Shown in pieces: positions 51,041 to 58,950 of a DNA stretch of 64,000 nt. How positions within the stretch are numbered: position 1 is the first letter of the stretch; each line of letters begins with the position of its first letter. The DNA is from JAJAZB01 sp964244295 (GTDB lineage Bacteria; Bacteroidota; Bacteroidia; Cytophagales; Spirosomataceae): the NCBI GenBank assembly GCA_964244295.1, contig CAXTIG010000040.1, positions 4,954 to 68,953 on the forward strand, written 5' to 3'. Made by a program: the position numbers and the translations under genes. The notes beneath the pieces are model-generated. The model was not told the DNA's origin. It searched no databases and saw only the letters and a program-made list of their open reading frames with translations.

Positions 51041-51601
51041 GTGCTCCGCGTCCTGCTCGTCGACAACTACGACTCCTTCACCTACAACCTCGTCCAACTC
51101 CTGGACGAAGCGGGCGCGGCGGTGACGGTCGTGAAAAACGACGCGCTGAATTTTGACAAAATTAGAAACTTCGACAAAATCCTGCTTTCACCGGGGCCAG
51201 GTCTGCCCGTCGAGGCGGGGCAATTATTGGCGCTGATTCAGGAATTTTCGGAAGAAAAACCGATTCTGGGCGTGTGCCTGGGCCACCAGGCCATTGCCGA
51301 GGTGTTCGGCGGAAGGCTCGTGAATCTGGAGACGGTGTACCACGGCATTCGCCAGGAAATCGAATTGGGCGAGGATGCGCTGTTTCGGAATGTACCGAAA
51401 AAAACCACCGTCGGCCTGTACCATTCCTGGGCCGTAGCCGAGCCGCTGCCGACGGACCTGGAAGTTACGGCCCGTTCGCCCGACGGCGTGGTGATGGCTT
51501 TACGGCACCGGCGCTTCGACGTGTGCGGGGTGCAGTTTCACCCGGAGTCGTACATGACGCCGGAAGGGGCGCGGATGATTGAGAATTGGCTATCTGATTG
51601 A
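51041..51601 (+). CDS. Anthranilate/aminodeoxychorismate synthase glutamine amidotransferase subunit
   Basis: Provides ammonia from glutamine to a chorismate-using synthase (PabA or TrpG). 186 residues, GTG start. Class I glutamine amidotransferase: LLVDNYDSFTYNLVQLL, oxyanion LSPGPG, nucleophile Cys79 in ILGVCLGHQAIAE, and His-Glu of VQFHPESYMTPEG. Sequence alone cannot separate folate from tryptophan use; no trpE/pabB, trpD or trpC is beside it, which slightly favours an amphibolic or PabA role. Confidence 0.9.
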   Translation: MLRVLLVDNYDSFTYNLVQLLDEAGAAVTVVKNDALNFDKIRNFDKILLSPGPGLPVEAGQLLALIQEFSEEKPILGVCLGHQAIAEVFGGRLVNLETVYHGIRQEIELGEDALFRNVPKKTTVGLYHSWAVAEPLPTDLEVTARSPDGVVMALRHRRFDVCGVQFHPESYMTPEGARMIENWLSD

Positions 51602-51638
51602 ACTGTTTAAGATTTCAAACTAATTTTTGCTGGAAGGG

Positions 51639-51725
51639 GTCACGCTGAGCGGAGTCGAAGCGCCGCGTGAACTTCGGAAATAGTTTCCATTTCCAACGCG
51701 GCGCTTCGACTCCGCTCAGCGTGAC
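51639..51725. repeat. Palindromic element, GTCACGCTGAGC subfamily
   Basis: Perfect 30-bp arms at 51639-51668 and 51696-51725, loop 27 nt; words GTCACGCTGAGCGGAGTCGA. Between tandem genes. Confidence 0.93.
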
Positions 51726-51773
51726 AGTCCGCACCCACGTCGTTGAAATTCAAACTCGGGCGAGGCAAAAATC

Positions 51774-52484
51774 ATGGTTCAACTTTCCCAAAACTTCCTC
51801 CTCGCCGTCAAAACCGGCCAGCCCACCGAGGTCTTCCGCGCCGAACTTCGCCGCCTCGACTTCGATGAACTGGCCCGCCAACTGCCCGACGACGCGGCCC
51901 GGAAAGCCTTCTGGATGAATTTGTACAACGCCTTTTCGCAGGTGCTGCTGAACGAACACCTCGGTTTTTACCGAAAAAATCGGATGGGCTTTTTCGCCCA
52001 AAAATGGATTGAAATCGGAGGGAAAAACCTCAGCCTGAACGACCTCGAACACGGCCTGCTGCGGAGTTCGCAGTTCACTTACGGGTTCGGGTTTTTGCAA
52101 AATCCCTTCGCTTCGGCCTGGGAGCGGCGGTTTCGGTTGAAAGAGCGGGATTTCCGGATTCACTTCGCCCTCAACTGCGGCGCGGCGGCCTGCCCGCCCA
52201 CCGCGGCCTACCGCCCCGAAGCGGTGGAGGCCCAACTCGATTTGGCGATGGCCTCGTTTCTGGAAAGCGATTGCCGCTACGACGCGGCGACAAACACCGT
52301 GGAGCTATCCCGGATTTTCCAATGGTTCAACGGGGATTTTGGGGGAAAAGCGGGAATTCGTCGCGTGCTCGAAAGCCAGGGAATCACTCCGGTTGGCTCG
52401 CGACCACATCTGGTTTTTCGGCGGTACGATTGGTCGCTGTCGTTGGGGAAATTTGCAGCGCCGGAATCCGGAGGGGCTGACTGA
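51774..52484 (+). CDS. DUF547 protein
   Basis: 236 residues matching DUF547: RKAFWMNLYNAFSQVLLNEH, DLEHGLLRSS, HFALNCGAAACPPTAAY and FLESDCRYD, then a closing FQWFNGDFGG segment. The family is related to cysteine-peptidase/transglutaminase-like folds; Cys in LNCGAAACPP could be catalytic, but the role is unknown. No signal peptide with this ATG. Its last 101 bases overlap the 3' end of the convergent transglutaminase-like gene. Confidence 0.85.
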   Translation: MVQLSQNFLLAVKTGQPTEVFRAELRRLDFDELARQLPDDAARKAFWMNLYNAFSQVLLNEHLGFYRKNRMGFFAQKWIEIGGKNLSLNDLEHGLLRSSQFTYGFGFLQNPFASAWERRFRLKERDFRIHFALNCGAAACPPTAAYRPEAVEAQLDLAMASFLESDCRYDAATNTVELSRIFQWFNGDFGGKAGIRRVLESQGITPVGSRPHLVFRRYDWSLSLGKFAAPESGGAD

Positions 52485-53724
52485 TGGGCATCACGCCGGT
52501 TTTGCGGCACTCGTCCACGTCGATAATCTGGCAACTCAGGTCGGGGTTGTTTTCGTCTTCCAGCTTCTTTTTGAATTCGTCGTAGGTGGCGTTGGCGTCG
52601 TCGATGGCCGCGCTGAAGGCTTTCCACGAAGCGAGGTGACGCGGGTTATTGCCGAACCATTGCCCGTATACTTTGGCGAGTTTCCGGCTGGACGTGCCCT
52701 TCACGGGTTCGCCGAGCAGCGTGGTTTCGAGCACGTCGAAGGTTTTGTGGGCTTTGTCGAGGTAGAAACCCAGGAAGCAATGCCCCGGCACCAGAATCAA
52801 AAAGGGGTCGAGTTCGACCCGGCGTAGCACCGAGGCCATCAGCACGGTGCCGTCCACGCAGTTGGCTTGGCTCAGGCGCAGCGCCTGGCCCATCGGGCGA
52901 ACGGTCTGGCTCAATACGTTTTGGTCGCCGCCGCTGGGCCGGGTGCCCGAACTGTAGCGCAGACCGCGCTGGTGCAGGGCCGTCCAGAGGGCAAACACCT
53001 GCTTGTACACGTCGTCGGGGTTGCCGGATTGGTAGCCGTCGATGGCGCTGACGAGCCCCGTGCCGAGGGCTTCGCCGAGGAGCACGTCCACGTCGGGGTG
53101 GTTTTCGTTGACGTAGCCCGCGAACATCCAGCTCACGTCTTCGTCTTCGCCGAACAGGTTGGTAAACGCGTAGGGGCAATCGGTGATGGCCCGCACCTGA
53201 AAAGTTTTGGCCTGCTGCCCCACGCGCTGCCCGTTGAGGTAAAGCGTAAACGTGGCCGTGGCGGGCCGTGGCTGGAGCAGTTGCGGGAGCAGGTCATAGT
53301 CGTAGTTGATGTGGGGAAACACGAAGTATTCCGTGCCCGCTTCGTCCAGAAAACCCTCGTACACGCTCAGGCCCTCGGTCAGGCGGGGCAGACTTACTTC
53401 CAGCCGTACGCGGGTGCGGGGAGCCGGGTTGGCGATTCGCACGCCAATCATGCCGTTCTGGTCGCCGAGCCAGTGCGGGTCTTCATCGCTGGGATCGTAG
53501 AGTTTGGCCGTGGCCGTGGCCAGCACGTAAGACGGAAACAACTGCCCGTCCATTTCCACGGCGGGCCGCCAGGAAACCGTGTCGAAATCGAAGGCCGGAG
53601 CCGCCACCGTGTGGACGTTTACCGCCCCGACGTGCGCGTCGAGCAGGCGCACCTGCGCTATTGCCGGAAGGGGTTCAGCCAGAAATACCGCGCCCAGAAA
53701 CAGGCCGGTCAGAAAGGCACGCAT
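52384..53724 (-). CDS. Exported transglutaminase-like protein
   Basis: 446 residues. Signal peptide (FLTGLFLGAVFLAEPLPAIA), an N-terminal beta-rich half (RVRLEVSLPRLTEGLSVYEG; TATFTLYLNGQRVG) and a C-terminal region with a transglutaminase/cysteine-peptidase pattern: LSQANCVDGTVLMASVLRRV (Cys), LVPGHCFLGFYLD (His) and a later Asp, e.g. in TFDVLET. Related to uncharacterised Bacteroidota proteins. Activity unproven. Upstream lie a palindrome and icd on the same strand. The C-terminal 33 codons overlap the DUF547 gene. Confidence 0.7.
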   Translation of the reverse strand: MRAFLTGLFLGAVFLAEPLPAIAQVRLLDAHVGAVNVHTVAAPAFDFDTVSWRPAVEMDGQLFPSYVLATATAKLYDPSDEDPHWLGDQNGMIGVRIANPAPRTRVRLEVSLPRLTEGLSVYEGFLDEAGTEYFVFPHINYDYDLLPQLLQPRPATATFTLYLNGQRVGQQAKTFQVRAITDCPYAFTNLFGEDEDVSWMFAGYVNENHPDVDVLLGEALGTGLVSAIDGYQSGNPDDVYKQVFALWTALHQRGLRYSSGTRPSGGDQNVLSQTVRPMGQALRLSQANCVDGTVLMASVLRRVELDPFLILVPGHCFLGFYLDKAHKTFDVLETTLLGEPVKGTSSRKLAKVYGQWFGNNPRHLASWKAFSAAIDDANATYDEFKKKLEDENNPDLSCQIIDVDECRKTGVMPISQPLRIPALQISPTTATNRTAEKPDVVASQPE

Positions 53725-53818
53725 GAAGTAAACGATTCAGAAGGTGGTTGCGGCCTTGAAATTAGGGGAGAAGGGGGAGAAAGAAAAGAGAGGGTGGGGG
53801 AATGGCGGCTTTTTTTAG

Positions 53819-53905
53819 TGCGGAGGTCACCCTGAGCGAAGTCGAAGGGTGAGCCGACGCTGACCAGCCGCACACCCTTCGACTTCGCTCAGGGTGACCT
53901 CCGCA
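53819..53905. repeat. Palindromic element, GTCACCCTGAGC subfamily
   Basis: Perfect 33-bp arms at 53819-53851 and 53873-53905, loop 21 nt; words GGTCACCCTGAGCGAAGTCG. Confidence 0.93.
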
Positions 53906-53913
53906 CATTTTAC

Positions 53914-53946
53914 GAAAAAAAAAACCCTCCCGAGTACTCGGGAGGG
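53914..53946 (-). terminator. Intrinsic terminator of icd
   Basis: Self-complementary CCCTCCCGAGTACTCGGGAGGG (22 bp, 53925-53946; two 11-nt halves) followed on the minus strand by about 11 T. Confidence 0.88.
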
Positions 53947-53973
53947 GGGCTCAAAATCAATTATCGAAACGGC

Positions 53974-55194
53974 CTACTTCGCCGCCAGTTTCGCCTTCAG
54001 GTTGGTATCGATGGCTTCCAGGAAATCCTCCGTGTAGAGGTAGTGTTCCCCGGCTTTCAGCGCCCCGCTGTGGACCGAAATGGCGAGGTCTTTGGTCATT
54101 TTGCCGCTTTCCACCGTTTCCACGCAGACTTGCTCCAGCGCGTTGGCAAAGTCGATGAGGTCTTTGTTGCCGTCGAGCTTGCCCCGGAAGGCCAGGCCGC
54201 GCGTCCAGGCGTAAATCGAGGCGATGGGGTTGGTCGAGGTTTTGTTGCCTTTCTGGTGCTCGCGGTAGTGGCGGGTCACGGTGCCGTGGGCGGCTTCGGC
54301 TTCCATCGTCTGGCCGTCGGGCGTGACGAGCACGGACGTCATCAGGCCCAGCGAGCCGAAGCCCTGCGCCACGGTGTCGCTCTGCACGTCGCCGTCGTAG
54401 TTTTTGCAGGCCCACACGAAGTTGCCGTTCCACTTCAGGGCCGAGGCCACCATGTCGTCGATGAGGCGGTGTTCGTAGTGAACGCCTTTGGCCTTAAATT
54501 CTTCCTGGTAGATTTCCTCGAAAATGTCCTTGAACCGCCCGTCGTACTTTTTCAGAATCGTGTTTTTCGTCGAAAGGTAGAGCGGCCAGCCCTTCGCCAG
54601 GGCCATGTTGAAGCAGGATTGGGCGAAACCCCGGATGCTTTCCTCGACGTTGTACATGCCCATCGCCACGCCGGGGCCGTTGAACTTGTAAATTTCGTAT
54701 TCCTGCACACTGCCGTCTTCGCCCTCAAATTTCATGGTCAGTTTGCCCTTGCCCGGCACCACGAAATCGGTGGCGCGGTACTGGTCGCCGAAGGCGTGAC
54801 GCCCGACGATGATGGGGGCCGTCCAGTTGGTGACCAGGCGCGGCACGTTCTGCATCACAATCGGCTCGCGGAACACGGTGCCGTCCAGAATATTGCGGAT
54901 GGTGCCGTTGGGCGACTTCCACATCTGCTTGAGGTTGAACTCCTTCACCCGTTCTTCGTCGGGCGTGATGGTGGCGCATTTGATGCCCACGCCGTACTGT
55001 TTGATGGCGTTGGCGGCGTCCACGGTTACCTGGTCGTTGGTCTGGTCGCGGTATTCGATGCCGAGGTCGTAGTACTTGAGGTCAACGTCGACGTAGGGAA
55101 GAATGAGTTTATCCTTGATAAATTTCCAGATAATCCGGGTCATTTCGTCGCCGTCGAGTTCAACGACGGGATTCGCCACTTTTATTTTTTCCAT
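53974..55194 (-). CDS. icd: NADP-dependent isocitrate dehydrogenase (eukaryote-type, dimeric)
   Basis: Oxidative decarboxylation of isocitrate to 2-oxoglutarate in the TCA cycle, yielding NADPH. 406 residues, of the homodimeric subfamily typical of eukaryotic NADP enzymes and of Bacteroidota. Visible: NPVVELDGDEMTRIIWKFIK, the substrate loop KSPNGTIRNILDGTVFREPI, Asp ligands in LIDDMVASALKWNG and NYDGDVQSDTVAQGFGSLGL, and NADP-binding AAHGTVTRHYREHQKG. Single gene with its own terminator. CAAAGGTA at 55235-55242 reads TACCTTTG on the minus strand, a possible -7 box. Confidence 0.97.
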   Translation of the reverse strand: MEKIKVANPVVELDGDEMTRIIWKFIKDKLILPYVDVDLKYYDLGIEYRDQTNDQVTVDAANAIKQYGVGIKCATITPDEERVKEFNLKQMWKSPNGTIRNILDGTVFREPIVMQNVPRLVTNWTAPIIVGRHAFGDQYRATDFVVPGKGKLTMKFEGEDGSVQEYEIYKFNGPGVAMGMYNVEESIRGFAQSCFNMALAKGWPLYLSTKNTILKKYDGRFKDIFEEIYQEEFKAKGVHYEHRLIDDMVASALKWNGNFVWACKNYDGDVQSDTVAQGFGSLGLMTSVLVTPDGQTMEAEAAHGTVTRHYREHQKGNKTSTNPIASIYAWTRGLAFRGKLDGNKDLIDFANALEQVCVETVESGKMTKDLAISVHSGALKAGEHYLYTEDFLEAIDTNLKAKLAAK

Positions 55195-55297
55195 GCCGGG
55201 AAACAGAAAGTTAGGAGTTGAAAATCAGAAGCCGCAAAGGTAGGGAATGAAACGTTACGCCGCCCTGCGGGGCTTGGGCCAATTCGGGTGAAAGGTT

Positions 55298-55305
55298 TAC
55301 TTTTA
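55298..55305 (+). promoter_or_regulatory. Candidate -7 box (TACTTTTA) for the VOC gene
   Basis: One mismatch to TAnnTTTG; TTG at 55274-55276 lies 21 bp upstream; ATG follows at 55334. Confidence 0.4.
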
Positions 55306-55333
55306 GAGGCACAAACCCTTAACCCTCCCCAAC

Positions 55334-55687
55334 ATGGCTGCCCTTGCCTGGTTTGAAATCCCCGTCACCGACGTCGCCCGCGCCGTCGGTTTCTACGGCC
55401 ATCTCTTCCACTCCGCCCTGATGACGCTCGACCTGGGCGATTTGAAAATGGTTCTGCTGCCCGAAGGCCACGGCGCGCTGGTGCAGCACCGGGCCTACAC
55501 GCCCTCGCACGAAGGCCCGCTCCTGTTTTTCGACGCGAGCGACGACCTGAGCGTCCTCCTCGCCCGCGTCGAACCGGCGGGCGGGAAAGTGCTGCGCCCC
55601 AAAACTCAAATCAGTCCGGAGCAGGGCTTTATGGCAATTTTTGAGGATACGGAAGGGAACCGGCTGGGGCTGCGGTCGAAGAATTAG
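55334..55687 (+). CDS. VOC-family (glyoxalase-like) protein
   Basis: 117 residues, two beta-alpha-beta-beta-beta modules: LAWFEIPVTDVARAVGFYGH, LGDLKMVLLPEGHGALVQHR, then PLLFFDASDDLSVLLARVEP and GFMAIFEDTEGNRLGLRS, where the Glu of FEDTEGNR is a usual metal ligand. The first His/Glu ligand pair is not obvious, so metal binding is uncertain. Substrate unknown. The stop codons of this gene and the convergent Uma2 gene overlap (TTAG at 55684-55687). Confidence 0.85.
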   Translation: MAALAWFEIPVTDVARAVGFYGHLFHSALMTLDLGDLKMVLLPEGHGALVQHRAYTPSHEGPLLFFDASDDLSVLLARVEPAGGKVLRPKTQISPEQGFMAIFEDTEGNRLGLRSKN

Positions 55688-56253
55688 GCGAAGAGGGCGG
55701 GCAAATCCAGCGTTAGTTCGGCGAAAAGCCGGGAGGTGATTTTCCCTTCTAGCGTCGTGGCGGCGCTGTGGAGGCGGTAGCGACCATCGCTGAGGGCGTA
55801 CACCTCGATTTCCCGGTACTGCGGATCCACAATCCAGTACTCGGCCACGCCCACGCGCTCGTAAATTTCTTTTTTGGTTACCCGGTCGCGGACGATGGAG
55901 GTCGGCGAAATCACCTCGACCACCATCGTCGGCACGCCTTCGATGCCTTGTTCGGTCACAAAATGCGCGTCGGCGGTGGGAATGAAAAGCAGGTCGGGTT
56001 GGGGGGCGTTGAATTCGTCCAGAAAAACGGCAAGGGGCGCGAAGAACACTTCGCCGAGTTGGCGGGGAATCACGTAGGTTCGCAAGGCATCGTTGATCCG
56101 GGCCACGGTACGCTGATGCAGGGGTGAAGGGGCAGAAAGGTGTCGCACGAGTTCTCCGTTGAGTAGTTCGTGAAGATGGGTGTAGCGGTCATCGTCGTCG
56201 AATTCCATTTCCAGAAATTCGCGCACGGTCAGGCGGGCAAGGGCAACGTCCAT
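55684..56253 (-). CDS. Uma2-family (DUF820) putative nuclease-fold protein
   Basis: 189 residues. Core motifs: LHELLNGELVRHLSAPSPLH, PQPDLLFIP (Asp), TMVVEVISPTS (Glu) and KEIYERVGVAEYWIVDPQ (Lys and the family-typical EYWIVDP strand). PD-(D/E)xK fold of unknown role. Convergent with the VOC gene and divergent from the toxin-antitoxin-Uma2 unit at 56404-57520, so two Uma2 genes flank the antitoxin promoter region. Confidence 0.9.
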   Translation of the reverse strand: MDVALARLTVREFLEMEFDDDDRYTHLHELLNGELVRHLSAPSPLHQRTVARINDALRTYVIPRQLGEVFFAPLAVFLDEFNAPQPDLLFIPTADAHFVTEQGIEGVPTMVVEVISPTSIVRDRVTKKEIYERVGVAEYWIVDPQYREIEVYALSDGRYRLHSAATTLEGKITSRLFAELTLDLPALFA

Positions 56254-56403
56254 GAATCGGGCGATTTACGTTTTTCCAAAACTAACCCAAACCCGGTCCA
56301 TTTGCAACGGCTCCCGGCCCGATTACAGGGCTACCCGTTTCAGTTTGGGCGGAAAAGATGGTAATTTTGGGGCGATACAGCCGAAGACAAATCCCCGTCA
56401 TTC

Positions 56404-56604
56404 ATGGACTCACTCGTTGTCAACCCCCAAAATAAAGCCGAACTGAAGTTGCTGGCTGAGTTGCTCAAACGGCTGCAAATCCCGAATCGGGTACTGACCG
56501 AGGAGGAAAAGGAAGACCTCGGCCTGGCGCGGATGATGGCCGAAGCCGACCGTTCAGAGAAAGTCTCCCGCGAGCAGGTGATGGCTAAACTGCGGCGGAA
56601 ATGA
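56404..56604 (+). CDS. Putative antitoxin (RelE/ParE-type pair)
   Basis: 66 residues, short helical, charged protein (ELKLLAELLKRLQIPNRVLT; EEEKEDLGLARMMAEADRSE; VSREQVMAKLRRK) of the DUF2683-like antitoxin style in Bacteroidota. Its last codons overlap the toxin start (ATGA, 56601-56604). No DNA-binding fold is recognisable. Same layout as the pair at 25620-26117. Confidence 0.75.
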   Translation: MDSLVVNPQNKAELKLLAELLKRLQIPNRVLTEEEKEDLGLARMMAEADRSEKVSREQVMAKLRRK

Positions 56605-56867
56605 AGGTCGAATTTCTGGCCCGATTCGACAAAGATTTGGATTCTATACTCGACAAGCGGGTTTTGGAAGCCGTCGCCGAGGTTATCGAAACGATGGAAG
56701 CGGCGGCAAAACTCGGCGACGTGTCGAACGTTAAAAAGCTAACGGGCTTCAAAATGGCCTACCGCCTGCGGGTGGGACATTACCGCATCGGCTTTTTTCT
56801 GAACGGCCAGACCGTCGAATTCGCCCGAATTGCGCACCGGAAGGAGATTTACAAGTTGTTTCCCTGA
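56601..56867 (+). CDS. RelE/ParE-superfamily toxin
   Basis: 88 residues, full length: VEFLARFDKDLDSILDKRVL, the conserved DVSNVKKLTGFKMAYRLRVG, GHYRIGFFLNG and the final IAHRKEIYKLFP. The RxxxGxYR core and the C-terminal basic/aromatic residues match mRNA-interferase RelE relatives; a ParE-like action on gyrase is the alternative. Intact, unlike the relative at 25850. Followed after 2 bases by a Uma2 gene. Confidence 0.85.
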   Translation: MKVEFLARFDKDLDSILDKRVLEAVAEVIETMEAAAKLGDVSNVKKLTGFKMAYRLRVGHYRIGFFLNGQTVEFARIAHRKEIYKLFP

Positions 56868-56869
56868 AC

Positions 56870-57520
56870 ATGAGCGCCACCGACCTGCTCGAACGCCCCG
56901 ACGTGTACCTGATTCTGAACCGAATCCAGGAAGCCCTCGACCGCGAAAAGGCCGAGCGGCAGCGGTTTTACGAAACCGTGGACGAAAACCGGAAAATGGA
57001 ATTCATCAACGGGGAAATCGTGTTTCAGTCGCCGGTGAAGCGGGCGCATAACAACGCCGGTGGTCGAATTTATCGCTTGCTCTGCGCCTTTGTGGACGAG
57101 CACGATTTGGGTTGGGTAGGCATCGAAAAAATCCTCGTTTCGCTCACCCGCAACGACTACGAGCCGGACGTGTGTTTCTGGAAAACCGAAAAAGCCGTCA
57201 CGTTCACCGATGCGCAAATGCAATTTCCAGCCCCTGATCTGGCCGTGGAAGTACTTTCCAAAAGCACCACCAAAACCGACCGCAAAACGAAGTACGACGA
57301 TTACGAAGCCCACGGCGTGAGCGAGTACTGGATTGTAGATTCCGAAAAGCGCCTCGTGGAGCAGTACGTGCTGGAAGAAGGCCGCTACGAATTGCGGATG
57401 AAAAGCGGCGACGGCATCCTCACCTGCGAGTCCATCGTTGGGCTGACGTTTCCGGTCGAAGCTGTTTTTGACAAGAAACTGACCAACAAAATCATTAACC
57501 GAATTTTAGCCCAGAAGTAA
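56870..57520 (+). CDS. Uma2-family (DUF820) putative nuclease-fold protein
   Basis: 216 residues: EFINGEIVFQSPVKRAHNNA, DYEPDVCFWKTEK (Asp), APDLAVEVLSKSTTK (Glu) and KYDDYEAHGVSEYWIVDSEK (Lys and EYWIVD). The N-terminus has a Lys/Arg/Glu-rich helix (LNRIQEALDREKAERQRFYE). Only 2 bases separate it from the toxin stop, so it is probably co-transcribed with the toxin-antitoxin pair; ffh starts 8 bases after its stop. Confidence 0.9.
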   Translation: MSATDLLERPDVYLILNRIQEALDREKAERQRFYETVDENRKMEFINGEIVFQSPVKRAHNNAGGRIYRLLCAFVDEHDLGWVGIEKILVSLTRNDYEPDVCFWKTEKAVTFTDAQMQFPAPDLAVEVLSKSTTKTDRKTKYDDYEAHGVSEYWIVDSEKRLVEQYVLEEGRYELRMKSGDGILTCESIVGLTFPVEAVFDKKLTNKIINRILAQK

Positions 57521-57527
57521 AAACACC

Positions 57528-58859
57528 ATGTTCGAAAACCTCCAGGACAAACTCGATAAAGCCATCCGCACCCTCAAAGGCTCCGGGCGGATTACCGACG
57601 TCAACGTCGCCAGCACGGTCAAGGAAATCCGCCGGGCGCTGATGGACGCCGACGTCAACTACAAAGTCGCCAAGGAAGTCACCGATGAGATTCGGGAAGA
57701 GGCGATGGGCCAGAAAATCATGATTGCCGTCGAGCCGGGGCAGATGCTGGTCAAAATCGTGCAGGACAAACTGACCGAACTCATGGGCGGGCAGGCCCAG
57801 GGCATCAACCTCAAGGGCGACCCGGCCATCGTGCTCATCGCGGGTTTACAGGGTTCGGGGAAAACCACGTTTTCGGGGAAACTCGCCAGTCTACTGAAGA
57901 AATCGGGCCGGGGCGTGTTGCTCGTGGCTTGCGACATTTACCGCCCCGCCGCCATCGAGCAATTAAAAGTGCTGGGCGAACAAGTCGGCGTGGAGGTGTA
58001 CGCCGAGCCGGAGAACAAAAACGCGGTGGAAATCGCGCAGAACGCCCTGACCTACGCCAAAAAGAATGGCAAGAAAATCATCATCGTCGACACCGCCGGG
58101 CGTCTGGCCGTGGACGAGGTGATGATGCAGGAAGTCGAAAACCTGAAGAAGGCGCTCAACCCCAGCGAAACCCTCTTCGTGGTCGATTCGATGACCGGCC
58201 AGGACGCCGTCAACACGGCCAAAACCTTCAACGAGCGCCTCAATTTCGACGGCGTGGTGCTGACCAAACTCGACGGCGACGCACGCGGCGGGGCGGCGCT
58301 CAGCATCCGGCACGTGGTCGAAAAGCCCATCAAGTACATCAGCACGGGCGAGAAAATGGAGGCCCTCGACCAGTTTTACCCCGACCGCATGGCGAGCCGG
58401 ATTCTGGGCATGGGCGACGTAGTGTCGCTGGTGGAACGCGCCCAGCAGGCCTTCGACGAAGACGAGGCCCGGCGCATCAACAAGCAGATTCGCCAGAACC
58501 AGTTCAACTTCGAAGACTTCCAATCGCAGTTGCAGCAAATCAAAAAAATGGGGAACGTCAAAGACTTGATGGGCATGATTCCGGGCATGGGCAACATGGT
58601 GAAGGACCTGGAAATCGACAACGATTCGTTCAAACCCATCGAGGCCATCATCGGCTCCATGACCCCCCACGAGCGCCAAAACCCCGATGTGCTCGACGCC
58701 AACCGCAAGCGCCGCCTCGCCGCCGGAGCGGGCCGGACGCTCCAGGAGGTCAACAACCTGATGAAGCAGTTTGACGACATGCGCAAAATGATGAAGCAGA
58801 TGAACCGGATGCAGGCCAGCGGCGGCAAAATCCGGATGCCGGGGCTGCCGAGAAGGTAA
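57528..58859 (+). CDS. ffh: Signal recognition particle protein Ffh (SRP54)
   Basis: GTPase that binds 4.5S RNA and signal sequences for co-translational targeting. 443 residues: N domain MFENLQDKLDKAIRTLKGSG; G1 IAGLQGSGKTTFSGKLASLL, DIYRPAAIEQL, G3 IIVDTAGRLAVDEV, G4 LTKLDGDARGGAALS, STGEKMEALDQFYPDRMASR; and the Met-rich M domain with MGMIPGMGNMVKDLE and MRKMMKQMNRMQASGGKIRM. It starts only 8 bases after a Uma2 gene, so it either shares that unit or has a promoter inside it. Partner ftsY is at 47.7 kb. Confidence 0.97.
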   Translation: MFENLQDKLDKAIRTLKGSGRITDVNVASTVKEIRRALMDADVNYKVAKEVTDEIREEAMGQKIMIAVEPGQMLVKIVQDKLTELMGGQAQGINLKGDPAIVLIAGLQGSGKTTFSGKLASLLKKSGRGVLLVACDIYRPAAIEQLKVLGEQVGVEVYAEPENKNAVEIAQNALTYAKKNGKKIIIVDTAGRLAVDEVMMQEVENLKKALNPSETLFVVDSMTGQDAVNTAKTFNERLNFDGVVLTKLDGDARGGAALSIRHVVEKPIKYISTGEKMEALDQFYPDRMASRILGMGDVVSLVERAQQAFDEDEARRINKQIRQNQFNFEDFQSQLQQIKKMGNVKDLMGMIPGMGNMVKDLEIDNDSFKPIEAIIGSMTPHERQNPDVLDANRKRRLAAGAGRTLQEVNNLMKQFDDMRKMMKQMNRMQASGGKIRMPGLPRR

Positions 58860-58861
58860 AA

Positions 58862-58949
58862 AGTTTGAGGGTTTGAAAGGTTTGAGGGTTTGAAGGTGGA
58901 GAACGCTGGTTTTACCTTCAAACCCTCAAACCTTTCAAACCTTCAGACC
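58862..58949. repeat. Low-complexity inverted repeat (TTTGAGGG words) before a VOC gene
   Basis: Arms about 36 nt (58862-58897 and 58914-58949) with two or three mismatches. The right arm, with a single G, is the direct leader of the ATG at 58951. Confidence 0.87.
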
Positions 58950-58950
58950 T

